Shown: positions 41,452 through 51,804, counted from the first letter of the stretch. The stretch is DNA of 64,000 bases from Lacticaseibacillus parakribbianus (GCF_025490915.1 NZ_JANQBA010000001.1:248001-312000); one strand, 5' to 3'. Program-made: numbers and translations. The notes: generated by a model from the sequence alone, not told the origin.

Positions 41452-41466
41452 ATTACAGCTTCTGGT
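41452..41466 (+). repeat. attR core of the IME, overlapping the rpsD stop codon
   Basis: ATTACAGCTTCTGGT. Confidence 0.82.
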
Positions 41467-42064
41467 TGTAGTATTCAACGACCAGCGCTTCGTCAACATC
41501 TGGTTCTAGTTCTTCGCGCTGAGGCAGCCGAACGAGGGAACCTTCCTTCTTGTTGTCATCGAAGGTCACGTAAGCAGGGCGGGAAACCGTGCTTTCGAGC
41601 GCTTCGTTGACAATTGCCAGGTTCTGGGAGCGCTCGCGCAGGGCGATCACTTGGCCAGGACGGACTTCGTAAGAAGGAATGTCAACGCGCTTGCCATCCA
41701 CGGTGATGTGACCGTGGTTGACCAGCTGGCGAGCCTGCGGACGCGTGGTCGCAAGACCCAGACGGAATACCAGGTTGTCCAGACGGGTTTCGAGCAGGAT
41801 CATGAAGTTATCACCGTGGGTGCCTTCCTTGATCTTGCCGGCGCGAATGAACAGGTTCTGGAATTGGCGTTCGTTCAGACCGTACATCCAACGCAGCTTC
41901 TGCTTTTCGGTCAGTTGCTGACCGTATTCAGAGACCTTGCGGCGTTGGTTGTTGCCGTGGTCACCAGGGGCGTACGGACGACGCGCGAGTTCCTTACCAG
42001 TGCCGGAAAGCGACAGGCCGAGACGGCGGGACTGCTTCCAGCGAGGACCAGTATAACGAGACAT
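41453..42064 (-). CDS. rpsD: 30S ribosomal protein S4
   Basis: [38 protein letters not shown]4 domain [34 protein letters not shown]; ends EYYNQKL. Confidence 0.97.
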   Translation of the reverse strand: MSRYTGPRWKQSRRLGLSLSGTGKELARRPYAPGDHGNNQRRKVSEYGQQLTEKQKLRWMYGLNERQFQNLFIRAGKIKEGTHGDNFMILLETRLDNLVFRLGLATTRPQARQLVNHGHITVDGKRVDIPSYEVRPGQVIALRERSQNLAIVNEALESTVSRPAYVTFDDNKKEGSLVRLPQREELEPDVDEALVVEYYNQKL

Positions 42065-42235
42065 ATTGAAATTCCTCCAAGAATTAAGATTGTTGGAGTA
42101 AGTTAATGAATGCGAACTCAGCACACGGGCAGTCACGCTAAGCGTTCACCTTAGCAGCCGGGTTACTGTGCTCTCTCACAAGGAGTTGCGCCACTGGAGC
42201 CGACCATGCCGTTCGCCGCTGCATTAAATTACTCG
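42065..42235 (-). promoter_or_regulatory. rpsD 5' leader, possible autoregulatory r-protein leader
   Basis: ~170 nt untranslated GC-rich, hairpin-containing leader upstream of rpsD; not matched to a specific family here. Confidence 0.35.
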
Positions 42236-42239
42236 CGGT

Positions 42240-42722
42240 CTAGTATACCAAAGCCAGGGCCGCGGCGTCAAGGTGTTTTGCAAGCGCCGCGGCAAAGGCG
42301 GTGAGGACTTCCTGATCGGCCGCGGTGAAGCGGTTCAAGGAAGGCGAATCGAGGTCCAAAATGCCGATGCACGTACCGTCGACCACCACCGGCACGACGA
42401 CCTCCGAGTTGCTGGCGGCGTCACAGGCGATGTGCCCGGCAAAGGCGTGAACATCGGGTACCAGAAGCGACTGGCCCGAGGCAAAGCTGGTCCCCACCAC
42501 CCCGCTGCCCGGCTTGATGTGCATGCAGGCCACCTGGCCTTGGAACGGGCCGAGGTCCAGGGTCTGAGTCTGCTTGGAATAGAGGTAAAAACCGCACCAG
42601 TTGAGGTCGGCCATGGTGTTGTACAAAAGGGCGCTGGCGTTGGCCAGGTTGGTCACCGGGTTGGGTTCCCCCTCCAGCAGCGCATCCACCTGCGCCACAA
42701 CGATGGAATCGAGTGTTGTCAT
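42240..42722 (-). CDS. GAF-domain free methionine-(R)-sulfoxide reductase
   Basis: LNWCGFYLYSKQTQTLDLGPFQGQVACMHIKPGSGVVG, VPVVVDGTCIGILDLDSPS (fRMsr family signature). Confidence 0.9.
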   Translation of the reverse strand: MTTLDSIVVAQVDALLEGEPNPVTNLANASALLYNTMADLNWCGFYLYSKQTQTLDLGPFQGQVACMHIKPGSGVVGTSFASGQSLLVPDVHAFAGHIACDAASNSEVVVPVVVDGTCIGILDLDSPSLNRFTAADQEVLTAFAAALAKHLDAAALALVY

Positions 42723-42893
42723 CTTATCACCTTTCAAAAAACGCAAGATGCCGGCCTTTTTCCCGCTAAAAGCCTTTCATGTTCAGGTTCTTTTTGAGAT
42801 ACTAGGGGCAAGGAACTTGCGCAGACTAGTTTGTCGAGAATTCTAGTGGATAAGGCGGCAAATTGCAAGTCGCGCGATGTGGAAGGTGTAATC

Positions 42894-44600
42894 ATGGTGT
42901 GGATCATAATCGCAGTACTAGCAATCATCATTATCGTGGGGCTCGGGCTTTGGGCCTTTCAGATTAAGAACAACCGGGCCATCCAGAACCTGGACACGCG
43001 CATTTCGACGCTGGACAGCGGCGAGGTCACCGGCTTGATTCGCAACATTGCCCAGCTCGGGCTCACCGGCGCCAGCGAAACGGCGTTCAAGGCGCAGCAA
43101 ACCGCGTATCAGAAGCTGGCGGAAGGCGAGCTGACCGATCTGCAAACCGCGCTGTTGGATGTCGAGCAGGCCAACAAGCAGTTTCGCTTCAGCACGGTCA
43201 AAGAAGACCTCGCCACCATTGACAACCTGCGCGAGAACTCGGCTAAGCGGCTGCACGCGATTCGCCAGGCGTTGCTGGCGATTCAGGAAAGCGAGGCCGA
43301 CAACCGCCGGCTCTTGATGAACCTGCGCGAACGCTACCAGGCCGCCCGAAAGACCATTTTGGCCAAGAGCTTCGCTTACGGCGACGCCTTGCCGGCCCTG
43401 GAGTCGGCGCTGCAGGCGATTGCGGCGCAGCTGTCGGAGATTAACCAAACCAACAGCGACGGCGACCACGACCTGGCCAAAAAGCAGCTGGGCAAGCTCA
43501 AGCTGAGCGTCGCTTCGGTCGAGCTGGAGGTCAAATCCCTGCCGCCTTTGGTCAACGCCGTGGTCAACGAGTACCCCCAACAGCTGGCCGAAATCACGCG
43601 CGGGTACGAGCAGCTTGCGCAGCGCCACTTCCAGTTCACCGAGGATGTGCCGGCCACCGCGCAGGCGATTCAAGACCAGGTGACCACCGCCGCCACGCAG
43701 ATCGAGTCGCTTGAGGTGACCGAGCTGACCGCCAACTCGGAAACCATCGCCAATCGCATCGACGCGCTTTACGCCGTGATGGAAAAAGAGTTGACCGCTA
43801 AGGAAAGCGTCGACAAGGCCCAAGGCGACCTGCGCCAGTTCATCAACCACGCCTACAAGCAAAACCACGCCCTTTTGATCGAGCTAGATCACATCAACCA
43901 GTCCTACCAACTCAACCACGACGAGCTCAAGCAGGCTAATGGGCTGAAGCAGCAGCTCGATGAGCAGGCCAAGGTTTTCGAGGCCGAAAGCGCCCGGCTG
44001 GCCGACCACCAGGCCGTGTATTCCGAGGCCAGCGCCACCTTCGCCAAAATGCGCGGCGACCTCAAGGACATCGAGCTCAAGCAGCAGGCGATCAACGCCA
44101 GCATCGGCGGCTTCCGGGCCACCGAGGAGAAGGCCGCCAAGCAGGCCGCGCAGTTCGTGATGGACCTGCGCGACGTCAAGTACGAGGTCTCCCGCCACGG
44201 CCTGCCCGGCCTGCCCAAGGCCTACCTGGATTACTTCAACGCCTGCTCCAAGGCCGTGGCCGACCTGAATCACGACCTCAACCAGGTCAAAATCGACCTG
44301 GATGCGATCGCCAAGCAGCTGATTCAAAGCGCCGAGGACATCGAATCGCTCAAGCAAAAGAGCCGCGAGTTGATTCAGGCGGCCGGCATGACCGAGGAGC
44401 TGCTCCAGTACGCCAACCGTTACAAGACCACCCACGAAGACATCGCCCAGGCCGTGGCCGAAACCAAGGCCGCGTACGGACGCTACGACTACAAAACTGC
44501 GGCCGACACCATCGCCACGGCGCTTGAGGCCACCGAGCCCGGCAGCTACAAGAAGGTCGAAGACGACTACTTGGCGGCACAGGACAGCGCCTTGTTCTAA
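42894..44600 (+). CDS. ezrA: Septation ring formation regulator EzrA
   Basis: N-terminal TM then long coiled coil, EzrA-like; neighbour of fRMsr/rpsD. Confidence 0.9.
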   Translation: MVWIIIAVLAIIIIVGLGLWAFQIKNNRAIQNLDTRISTLDSGEVTGLIRNIAQLGLTGASETAFKAQQTAYQKLAEGELTDLQTALLDVEQANKQFRFSTVKEDLATIDNLRENSAKRLHAIRQALLAIQESEADNRRLLMNLRERYQAARKTILAKSFAYGDALPALESALQAIAAQLSEINQTNSDGDHDLAKKQLGKLKLSVASVELEVKSLPPLVNAVVNEYPQQLAEITRGYEQLAQRHFQFTEDVPATAQAIQDQVTTAATQIESLEVTELTANSETIANRIDALYAVMEKELTAKESVDKAQGDLRQFINHAYKQNHALLIELDHINQSYQLNHDELKQANGLKQQLDEQAKVFEAESARLADHQAVYSEASATFAKMRGDLKDIELKQQAINASIGGFRATEEKAAKQAAQFVMDLRDVKYEVSRHGLPGLPKAYLDYFNACSKAVADLNHDLNQVKIDLDAIAKQLIQSAEDIESLKQKSRELIQAAGMTEELLQYANRYKTTHEDIAQAVAETKAAYGRYDYKTAADTIATALEATEPGSYKKVEDDYLAAQDSALF

Positions 44601-44616
44601 CCGAATCGATGACAAT

Positions 44617-44658
44617 CCAAAGACGACCTCCGCAACGTTGCGGGGGCCGTCTTTTTGC
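44617..44658. terminator. Bidirectional terminator between ezrA and the epimerase gene
   Basis: aaagacgacctccgcaacgttgcgggggccgtcttttt. Confidence 0.75.
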
Positions 44659-44677
44659 ACGTTTTGGGTCAGTTCGC

Positions 44678-45832
44678 TCAGGCCTGGGCGGCCGGCGTGA
44701 AAGGCCGAGGGGCTGGGCCACCGGCGAACTGATGCGCGATGGCGGCCAGGATGCGCGTCGTCGCCTGCCCATCGCCGTAAGGATTCTTGGCCTGAGCCAT
44801 CGCGGCGTAGGCCGCCGGGTCATCCAACAGCGTGGTCATCGCGGCGGTGACCGCCGCGGGATCGGTCCCGACCAGCTTGAGCGTCCCCGCCGCGACCCCT
44901 TCCGGCCGCTCAGTGGTGTTGCGCAGCACCAAAACCGGCTTGCCCAGGGCCGGCGCCTCCTCCTGCACCCCACCGGAGTCGGTCATGATAAAGTCGCTTT
45001 TGGCGGCGAGGTTGTGGAAGTCCACCACGTCAAGCGGCGCGATCAGGTGGATGCGAGCATCCCCGTCCAAGGCGGCATGGGCGACTTTTTGCACCGCGGG
45101 GCTCAGGTGAACCGGGTAGACAACCTCGACGTCTGGATGCGCATCGACCACGGCGCGAATCGCCTTGAGCACCCCGGCCATCGGCGCCCCTTGGTTCTCG
45201 CGGCGGTGCATGGTCACCAAGATCATGCGCTTGCTTGCGTCCAGCTCGTCCATCACCGCGTGGTGGTAGTCGGGCCGCACGGTTTGCTGCAGCGCGTCGA
45301 TCGCCGTGTTGCCGGTGACGTAAATTTTGGCTGCGTCGTGCCCCTCCGCCAGCAGGTTGCGCTTGGACTGCGCGGTCGGGGCGAAGTACAGATCCGCCAG
45401 CACATCCGTCAGCTGGCGGTTCATCTCCTCGGGGTACGGGTCGTACTTATGCCAGGTGCGAAGCCCGGCCTCGACGTGGCCGACGGGAATCTGCTGGTAA
45501 AAGGCGGCGAGGCTTGCGGCCAAGGTCGTCGTGGTGTCGCCGTGAACCAGCACGATGTCCGGACGTTCGGCCGCCAGAATCGGCTGCAGTTGGGTCAAAA
45601 CGGTGCTGGTAATCTCCGCCAGGCTCTGCTGCTGGCGCATGATGTTCAGGTCGTAATCCGGCGTCAGCTTGAAGATTTCAAGCACCTGATCGAGCATCTC
45701 GCGGTGCTGCGCGGTCACCACCGTCACCGGCGTGAACTGGTCGGGCCGCTGGGCTAGGGCCAGGCACAGCGGTGCCATCTTGATGGCCTCCGGTCTGGTG
45801 CCGAACACCGTCATTACTTTGATTGTCTTCAC
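44678..45832 (-). CDS. wecB: UDP-N-acetylglucosamine 2-epimerase (non-hydrolysing)
   Basis: VMTVFGTRPEAIKMAPL, VHGDTTTTLAASLAAFY, VGHVEAGLRTW, MTDSGGVQEEAPALGKPVLVLRNTTERPEG. Confidence 0.95.
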   Translation of the reverse strand: MKTIKVMTVFGTRPEAIKMAPLCLALAQRPDQFTPVTVVTAQHREMLDQVLEIFKLTPDYDLNIMRQQQSLAEITSTVLTQLQPILAAERPDIVLVHGDTTTTLAASLAAFYQQIPVGHVEAGLRTWHKYDPYPEEMNRQLTDVLADLYFAPTAQSKRNLLAEGHDAAKIYVTGNTAIDALQQTVRPDYHHAVMDELDASKRMILVTMHRRENQGAPMAGVLKAIRAVVDAHPDVEVVYPVHLSPAVQKVAHAALDGDARIHLIAPLDVVDFHNLAAKSDFIMTDSGGVQEEAPALGKPVLVLRNTTERPEGVAAGTLKLVGTDPAAVTAAMTTLLDDPAAYAAMAQAKNPYGDGQATTRILAAIAHQFAGGPAPRPFTPAAQA

Positions 45833-45941
45833 GTGAGTCGTCCTTTCCCCCGCTTGCGGCGGTTCAAGTTCAGTCTACCAGAAATCTCGGGTTGCGCCAG
45901 CCGCTTTACCAAAATCTTGATTTTTGCCGGCGCCGCGTCAC

Positions 45942-45978
45942 GCAAAAAGGCAGGCCCGTCCCCGGACCTGCCTCACCG
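45942..45978 (-). terminator. Terminator downstream of metI
   Basis: Minus strand gaggcaggtccggggacgggcctgccttttt. Confidence 0.75.
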
Positions 45979-45980
45979 GC

Positions 45981-46667
45981 TTAGTGATGCAGCTTTCGCG
46001 CAATCACGTCGCCGACGAACTGAATGACGAACACCAAGATCAGCATCAGGATCATCGCCGTCCAGATGACGTCGTTTTGGTAGCGCTGGTAGCCGATGGC
46101 GATGGCGATGTTACCCAGGCCGCCGCCGCCGACCGCGCCGGCCATCGCGGTCAAGCCAATCGCGCTGATGATGGTCAAGACGCCGACGCGAACCAGCTCG
46201 GATGCGCCTTCGCGCAGGTAGACGCGAAAGACGATGGCCCAAGGACCGAGGCCCATCGCCTGGGCCGCCTCAATCACGCCGGGGTCAACGGTCAACAGCG
46301 CGTTTTGGACCTGCCGGGCGAAGAACGGTGCCGTGCCGAGAATCAGCGGCACCAGGGCCGCGGTTGGGCCGATACCGGTGTGGACCAGCAGGCGGGTCAA
46401 GGGGTAGACCACGGCCAACAGGATGATGAAGGGAATCGAGCGGAAGATGTTGACCACCTTGTCGAGAATGAAGTACACCGGTCGGTTGGGCAACAAGCCG
46501 CCCTCATCGGTCAAAATCAGCAGGAACCCGAGGAACAGCCCGAGGATGCCGGAGACCACCGCGGTCCAAAAGGTCATGTAAAGCGTCTGCCAGATGGCCT
46601 GAAGAATGCCGCCATCACCGCCCCAAAGGGGCATCACGTTCGGCAAAATTTTGTTCAGCAGAGACAT
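45981..46667 (-). CDS. metI: Methionine ABC transporter permease
   Basis: MetI-type permease with EAAQAMGLGPWAIVFRVYLREG; operon with metN/metQ. Confidence 0.93.
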   Translation of the reverse strand: MSLLNKILPNVMPLWGGDGGILQAIWQTLYMTFWTAVVSGILGLFLGFLLILTDEGGLLPNRPVYFILDKVVNIFRSIPFIILLAVVYPLTRLLVHTGIGPTAALVPLILGTAPFFARQVQNALLTVDPGVIEAAQAMGLGPWAIVFRVYLREGASELVRVGVLTIISAIGLTAMAGAVGGGGLGNIAIAIGYQRYQNDVIWTAMILMLILVFVIQFVGDVIARKLHH

Positions 46668-47719
46668 TAGGCATCCTCCCTTTCGTTCAAGTCCTGCACG
46701 GTCACGTCGTTGGTCGCAAGATAGCCGAAGGTCCGGTCGATGTCTTCCGCCGTGCCGCTCAGCACCACAATCAGGTTGCCAAACGGCGTCCCCTGAAGGA
46801 TCTGAATGTCACCGAACAAGATGTTGGCGGTGACGTTGAAGTCCTTGTACAGCGTTGCGACCAGCGGCTGGTCGGTCGAGGCGCCGAGGTAGGTCAGCCG
46901 CACCAGGCGGTCCGGCGCCTGCAGGTTGGCCACCGCGGGCTGCTGCTTGACCGCGGCGATGGCCGCGTCCAGCTGCAGGGTCGTGTCGATGAAGTCTTTG
47001 GTCAGCTTCTGCTCGGGCTTGGCGAAGATGTCCAGCAGGTCGCCGCGCTCGATGATCCGCCCGTCGTCCATCACGGCGACCTTGTTGCAGATCTGCTTGA
47101 CCGCCTCCATTTCGTGGGTGATCAAGACGATGGTCAGGCCGAGCTTTTGGTTCAGCGTCTTCAGCAGGTCCAAAATCGCGCTGGTGGTCTTGGGGTCAAG
47201 CGCCGAGGTCGCCTCATCCGAGATCAGAATCTCCGGATCCGAGGCCAGGGCCCGGGCGATGCCGACGCGCTGCTTTTGGCCGCCTGACAGCTCCGCCGGG
47301 TAGGCGCCGGCGCGATCGGCCAGGCCGACCAGCTCGAGCAGCTCCGCCACCTTGGCCTGAATCTCGGCCTTGCTCTTGTGGCCGCGCAGCGGAAAGGCCA
47401 CGTTATCGGCCACCGTCCGGGAGTTCATCAGGTTGAAGTGCTGGAAAATCATCCCGATGCGCTTGCGCTCACCGCGCAGCGCCTTGGCGTCAAGCGCCAG
47501 CATGTCCTGACCCAAGACGGTCACCTGGCCGGCGGTCGGCCGCTGTAGCAGGTTAATCACCCGCACCAGCGTGGACTTGCCGGCACCGGAGTAGCCGACG
47601 ATGCCGTAGATGTCGCCGCGGTTGACGGTGAGATCCACGTGGTCGACCGCATGGACGCTGCGGGCCTTTTCCTTGAACAACACATCGATTTGATTGAGCG
47701 TGATAATCGCTTCAGCCAT
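46667..47719 (-). CDS. metN: Methionine ABC transporter ATP-binding protein
   Basis: [41 protein letters not shown] domain at C-terminus. Confidence 0.95.
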   Translation of the reverse strand: MAEAIITLNQIDVLFKEKARSVHAVDHVDLTVNRGDIYGIVGYSGAGKSTLVRVINLLQRPTAGQVTVLGQDMLALDAKALRGERKRIGMIFQHFNLMNSRTVADNVAFPLRGHKSKAEIQAKVAELLELVGLADRAGAYPAELSGGQKQRVGIARALASDPEILISDEATSALDPKTTSAILDLLKTLNQKLGLTIVLITHEMEAVKQICNKVAVMDDGRIIERGDLLDIFAKPEQKLTKDFIDTTLQLDAAIAAVKQQPAVANLQAPDRLVRLTYLGASTDQPLVATLYKDFNVTANILFGDIQILQGTPFGNLIVVLSGTAEDIDRTFGYLATNDVTVQDLNEREDA

Positions 47720-47740
47720 GATGATCCTCGCTTTCGCTAA

Positions 47741-48559
47741 TTAGAACTTGTAGTTCCAGGCCGGTTCGGTCGAGTTCTTGTAGTACTTCTTCAGAAGCTT
47801 CGCAGTGGCCGCGGTTTGGTAGGCCTTGACGATCTTTTTGTAGGTCTTGTTGGACTTGTCCTTGGCCGACTTGGCCGCAATCACATTGACGTAAGGCTTG
47901 GACTTGGCGTTGATCTTTTCAACGTAAATCGCGTCTTTGGGGTTCAGGTTCGCGGCGGCGGCGATGTCGTTGTTGACGATCGAGGCGGCGACGTCCTTCA
48001 GGTTCCGCGCGGTCTGGGCCGCATCCAGCTCAACGAACTTCAAGTCCAGCTTGTTGCTGGTGATGTCGCGAATGGTCGGGGCGTCAACGCCGCTCTTAAG
48101 CTTGATCAGCCCGTACTGCTCGAGCAGCTGCAAGGCGCGGCCTTCGTTGGAGGCGTCGTTAGGAACAGAGACCTTGTCACCCTTCTTCAGGCCGGCCAGC
48201 GACTTCAGGTCGTTGGAGTAAGCACGCATCGGGCCGATGTAGGTGGCCCCGACGCTGGTGATCGTCTGGTTGTGCTTCTTGTTCCAGGTGTCCATGAAGG
48301 AGATGGTCTGGAAGGAGTTGAGCTGCACGTCGCCGTCGTTCAGCGCCTGGTTCGGCGTATTGTAGTCGGTGAACTCGACCAGCTTGATGTTGACGTCCTG
48401 CTTCTTCAGGCGCTTTTGGATGTCCTGCCAGATGTCTTTGTCGTTGCTCATGATGCCAACCTTGACCGTCTTACTGTCGGCCGACTGACCACACGCGGCG
48501 AGGCCGAATACCGGCAGTGCCAGTGCCAATGCAACAATTGCTTTTTTCCATAATTTCAT
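47741..48559 (-). CDS. metQ: Methionine-binding lipoprotein (NlpA/MetQ family)
   Basis: Lipobox LPVFGLAACGQS; VKVGIMSNDKDIWQDIQKRL; VELDAAQTARNL. Confidence 0.93.
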   Translation of the reverse strand: MKLWKKAIVALALALPVFGLAACGQSADSKTVKVGIMSNDKDIWQDIQKRLKKQDVNIKLVEFTDYNTPNQALNDGDVQLNSFQTISFMDTWNKKHNQTITSVGATYIGPMRAYSNDLKSLAGLKKGDKVSVPNDASNEGRALQLLEQYGLIKLKSGVDAPTIRDITSNKLDLKFVELDAAQTARNLKDVAASIVNNDIAAAANLNPKDAIYVEKINAKSKPYVNVIAAKSAKDKSNKTYKKIVKAYQTAATAKLLKKYYKNSTEPAWNYKF

Positions 48560-48611
48560 GATGAATCCTCCCAATTTTTGCAAACTATTGTGTTCAGAAC
48601 AGTCGGCCAAG

Positions 48612-48900
48612 ACGCAAAAACACCGCTCCTAACCAAAGTTAGAAGCGGTGTCCCGCGGTACCATTCTAATTCGACAGACTTCCCGGGAGTCTGCCCTCAC
48701 TAACGGGTCGTAATCAACCCGCGTGCAAGATAATGGATGCCAGCCATTGCAGCCTTACCCGAAGGTTCGGTGCACCGATCCGTGAGCCATCTTCGTGCCG
48801 ACTTGCTACCCCGCTCTCATCTACCCGGGTTTTCTGTGCAGTCGTGTCAGCCTTACTCTCTCACATCGTTCGTTTGCGTTCTGAATTGTCTTCGATATTA
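48612..48900 (-). promoter_or_regulatory. T-box leader (probable Met) of metQNI
   Basis: Minus strand TTAGAATGGTACCGCGGGACACCGCTTCTAACTTTGGTTAGGAGCGGTGTTTTTG. Confidence 0.85.
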
Positions 48901-48943
48901 CTCAGTTTTCCCGCCGGTGTCAAGCCTTGGCCGGAAAAAAGTT

Positions 48944-50533
48944 TCAGCGGCGGTGACGCCCCCGCGGTCGCGCCAACCGCCAAGCGACCCCGACCCCGCC
49001 GGCAACCACGGCGACGCCGGCCACAAGCCAGGGCCACCAAGCCGCGTGGCGGGGCTTGGCCTTGTCCGTCGCCTTGGTGTCGGCTGTCGAATCCGCCTTG
49101 CTTGGCGCGGTGCTGGCGCTGCTGCCGGCGGTTTTCGCCTTGGCCGGCAGCGTGAGCGATTGTGGCACCAACACGCGTGAGGCGTTGGTGCCAAGCACCA
49201 CGCTGACGGTCAGGTGCTGAGCCGTCGCACGTAGCGGCAGTCGCAGCGTGAAGCGGCCCTGCTCGTCGGTTGTGGTGCGGCGAAGCAACTTGGTGCCCTG
49301 GCGAACCTGAACGCCTTGGCTGGCCGCCGCCTTGGCCGTGAGCTGACCGGCCACCGTGGCGGTATTACCGCTCACCGTCGGCTTGCCCAGCGTCAGCGTC
49401 GGGAGGTGCAGATCGGCGGTGGTCAACAGGCCCAGCTTGCGCTTGAGCTTCAGCAGACGCAATACGGCGTGTTGCACCGTCGCTGCGGTCACGTCGCCGG
49501 TTTGGACGGCCTGCTTGATCGCCGGAATCCCGACCGCGTAGTCGTCGGCCATGATCGCGTCGTTGCCGGCCTTCAGCGCCAGCACATCCGGGGTCTTCAG
49601 GCCATGGGCGGCGTCGTACTGCTGAATGGCGCCCATCGCCAAGTCGTCGGTGATGATGACCCCGTCAAAGCCCAGCTCGTGGCGCAGCAGCCCGGTAATC
49701 ACCTTGGGCGACAGCGACGCCGGCAGGTCGGCGTCGATCTGGCGCATCACGATGTGCGTGACCATGATCGAATCGACCCCGGCTTCAATCCCGGCCTTGA
49801 ACGGCACCAGCTCGTGGCTCATCAGCTGGGCCTTGGTGCGGTCCACGGTCGCAAATAGCTTGTGGGTGTCGACGGCCGAACCGTAGCCGGGAAAATGCTT
49901 CAGCGTCGCTGCCACGCCGGTGCCTTGAATCGCCGGCACCACCTTGCGGATGTAAGCTGCGGTGCTGTCAACGCTTTGCCCCAGCGTTCGCGCGTAGATG
50001 AAGCTGTTGGGATCGCTTGAGACGTCTGCAATCGGCGCGTAGTTCCAGTTGATGCCGAGCGCCTTGAGCTGCTTGGCCTGGGCGGTGGCCGTCGCCAGCA
50101 CCGCGTTCAACCCGCCCTGGGCAAAGGCCTGCTGCGGTGACAGGTAGCGCGTCGGGTAGGCCGGCGAATCGTTGAGCCGCGACACCGTGCCGCCTTCTTG
50201 GTCCGTCGCAATCAAAAGCGGCAGGGACGCGGCCTTTTGAAACCGCGCCAACCCCGCCTTCAAGCTCGCCGTCGGCTTGGCCATGTCCGTACCAAACAGG
50301 ATCAACCCGCCCAGGTGGTACTTGGCCACGTCTGCGGCGGTCGTGTCGTCGCTCGCCGGCTTTCTGGCGATGAACAATTGACCGATCTGCTCGTCCAGGC
50401 TCATGTCGGCCACGGCCTGCGCCAGCTGGGCGTCGCTCGGCGTTGCGGCCGTCACGGCGCGGCGCGGCACGGCCGTCAGCGCCAGCGTCGCCGTCAGCGT
50501 CAGCGCCAGTCCCCAAACCCTAATTTTTCTCAT
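48944..50533 (-). CDS. Glycoside hydrolase family 3 (beta-N-acetylhexosaminidase-like), membrane-anchored
   Basis: Signal peptide; PLLIATDQEGGTVSRLND, LKHFPGYGSAVDTH, IITDDLAMGAI; C-terminal TM. Confidence 0.92.
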   Translation of the reverse strand: MRKIRVWGLALTLTATLALTAVPRRAVTAATPSDAQLAQAVADMSLDEQIGQLFIARKPASDDTTAADVAKYHLGGLILFGTDMAKPTASLKAGLARFQKAASLPLLIATDQEGGTVSRLNDSPAYPTRYLSPQQAFAQGGLNAVLATATAQAKQLKALGINWNYAPIADVSSDPNSFIYARTLGQSVDSTAAYIRKVVPAIQGTGVAATLKHFPGYGSAVDTHKLFATVDRTKAQLMSHELVPFKAGIEAGVDSIMVTHIVMRQIDADLPASLSPKVITGLLRHELGFDGVIITDDLAMGAIQQYDAAHGLKTPDVLALKAGNDAIMADDYAVGIPAIKQAVQTGDVTAATVQHAVLRLLKLKRKLGLLTTADLHLPTLTLGKPTVSGNTATVAGQLTAKAAASQGVQVRQGTKLLRRTTTDEQGRFTLRLPLRATAQHLTVSVVLGTNASRVLVPQSLTLPAKAKTAGSSASTAPSKADSTADTKATDKAKPRHAAWWPWLVAGVAVVAGGVGVAWRLARPRGRHRR

Positions 50534-50575
50534 CTTCTCCCGCCTTTCGTAAGCATCGTATCACACGCCGCGGCG

Positions 50576-50612
50576 TAAAAAAAGCACCCAGGCCACGGCC
50601 TGGGCACCCTTC
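50576..50612 (-). terminator. Terminator downstream of rodA
   Basis: Minus strand gggtgcccaggccgtggcctgggtgctttttt. Confidence 0.85.
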
Positions 50613-51804
50613 ACTTGAATGACTCTTCCTCCCGCGAGAACATGTAGCTCTGGTGGTGGAAGCGCATCGACAGCACCATCCCCACCGACAGCATGTTCGC
50701 GAGCAGGAACGACCCCCCTTGCGACACAAACGGCAACGGAATCCCGGTCAAGGGCAGCAAGCCGATGTTCATCCCGATGTTTTCAAACACGTGAAACAAG
50801 ATCATCATGATGACGCCGGTCGCGATGTACGCGTAAAACTCGTTTTGCGTGTCGAAGGTCACCCGAATCATCTGGTAGATCAAAAGGAAGTACAGGAGAA
50901 TCAGCGCCGCACAGCCGATGAACCCGAACGCCTCGCCGATGGCGGAAAAGGCCATGTCGGACTCTCGCACCGGCACCGAGACCTTCAGGTTGTTGAAGCC
51001 GCGGCCGAACATCTCGCCGGAGCCGATCGCCTTCATCGACTGCCACAGCTGGTACGACGAGCCGCTGGTGGCGCCGGCCGGATCCAGCCAGGAATCGATG
51101 CGCTTGAACTGGTAGTTCTTGAAGCCGACGTGCAACAGAATCTTGCGGCCCCAGTCCTCAATCACCAGCAGAATCGTGCCGGTGCCGATGGCGGCCGCCC
51201 CCAGCCCAATCGGCAGGATGATGCGCCAAGTGATGCCGGACACCAGCACGACCCCGGCGAAAATCGCCGCAAACACCAGCGAGGTCCCGAAGTCCTTTTG
51301 CAGGATCATCAGCACCAAAACCGGCAGCGTCCAGAGCAGCATCTCGCCGATTAACCGCCAGTCATTGGCCCAGCTGTGCTTCATCGCGACGTTGTGGTTG
51401 GTCACCACCCGGGCCAACATCAGGATGTAGGCGGGTTTCATCACCTCGGAGGGCTGAAAGGTCACGGGGCCGAACTTGAACCAGCTGTGAGCCCCCGTAT
51501 TTCTGGCCACATCCGGATCGTAAAGAAACAGCACGGCAATCAACAGCAGAATGCCCAGGCCATACAGCAGCGGTGCCACCCGCCACAGCTGCTCGGCGTC
51601 GAACTGCATGACGAAGAATATCCCGGCGCCGCCGATCACGTACCACAGCGCCTGCATGATCATCGCCCGCATCGGTCGCGCCGACGCGTCGCTTGACACC
51701 GCCATGTAAATCGCCGCCATGCCGAACAGCGCCAGCAGCATCACCGACAGGATGATGCCGTAGTCGATTCGGTCTTCTTTTTTGCGCGTTCGCGTTTGTG
51801 CCAT
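50611..51804 (-). CDS. rodA: RodA/FtsW/SpoVE family SEDS protein
   Basis: DYGIILSVMLLALFGMAAIYMA, GSG-containing loops, GLLPLTGIPLPFVSQGGSFLLANM. Confidence 0.95.
   Translation of the reverse strand: MAQTRTRKKEDRIDYGIILSVMLLALFGMAAIYMAVSSDASARPMRAMIMQALWYVIGGAGIFFVMQFDAEQLWRVAPLLYGLGILLLIAVLFLYDPDVARNTGAHSWFKFGPVTFQPSEVMKPAYILMLARVVTNHNVAMKHSWANDWRLIGEMLLWTLPVLVLMILQKDFGTSLVFAAIFAGVVLVSGITWRIILPIGLGAAAIGTGTILLVIEDWGRKILLHVGFKNYQFKRIDSWLDPAGATSGSSYQLWQSMKAIGSGEMFGRGFNNLKVSVPVRESDMAFSAIGEAFGFIGCAALILLYFLLIYQMIRVTFDTQNEFYAYIATGVIMMILFHVFENIGMNIGLLPLTGIPLPFVSQGGSFLLANMLSVGMVLSMRFHHQSYMFSREEESFK

Larger units (their letters stand above)
32651..41466 (+). mobile_element. Integrative and mobilizable element (IME) inserted at the 3' end of rpsD
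   Basis: 15-bp direct repeats ATTACAGCTTCTGGT at both ends (right copy is the rpsD stop region), integrase, excisionase, MobT-like relaxase, ICEBs1/Tn916-like oriT, no T4SS genes, displaced rpsD terminator. Confidence 0.88.
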
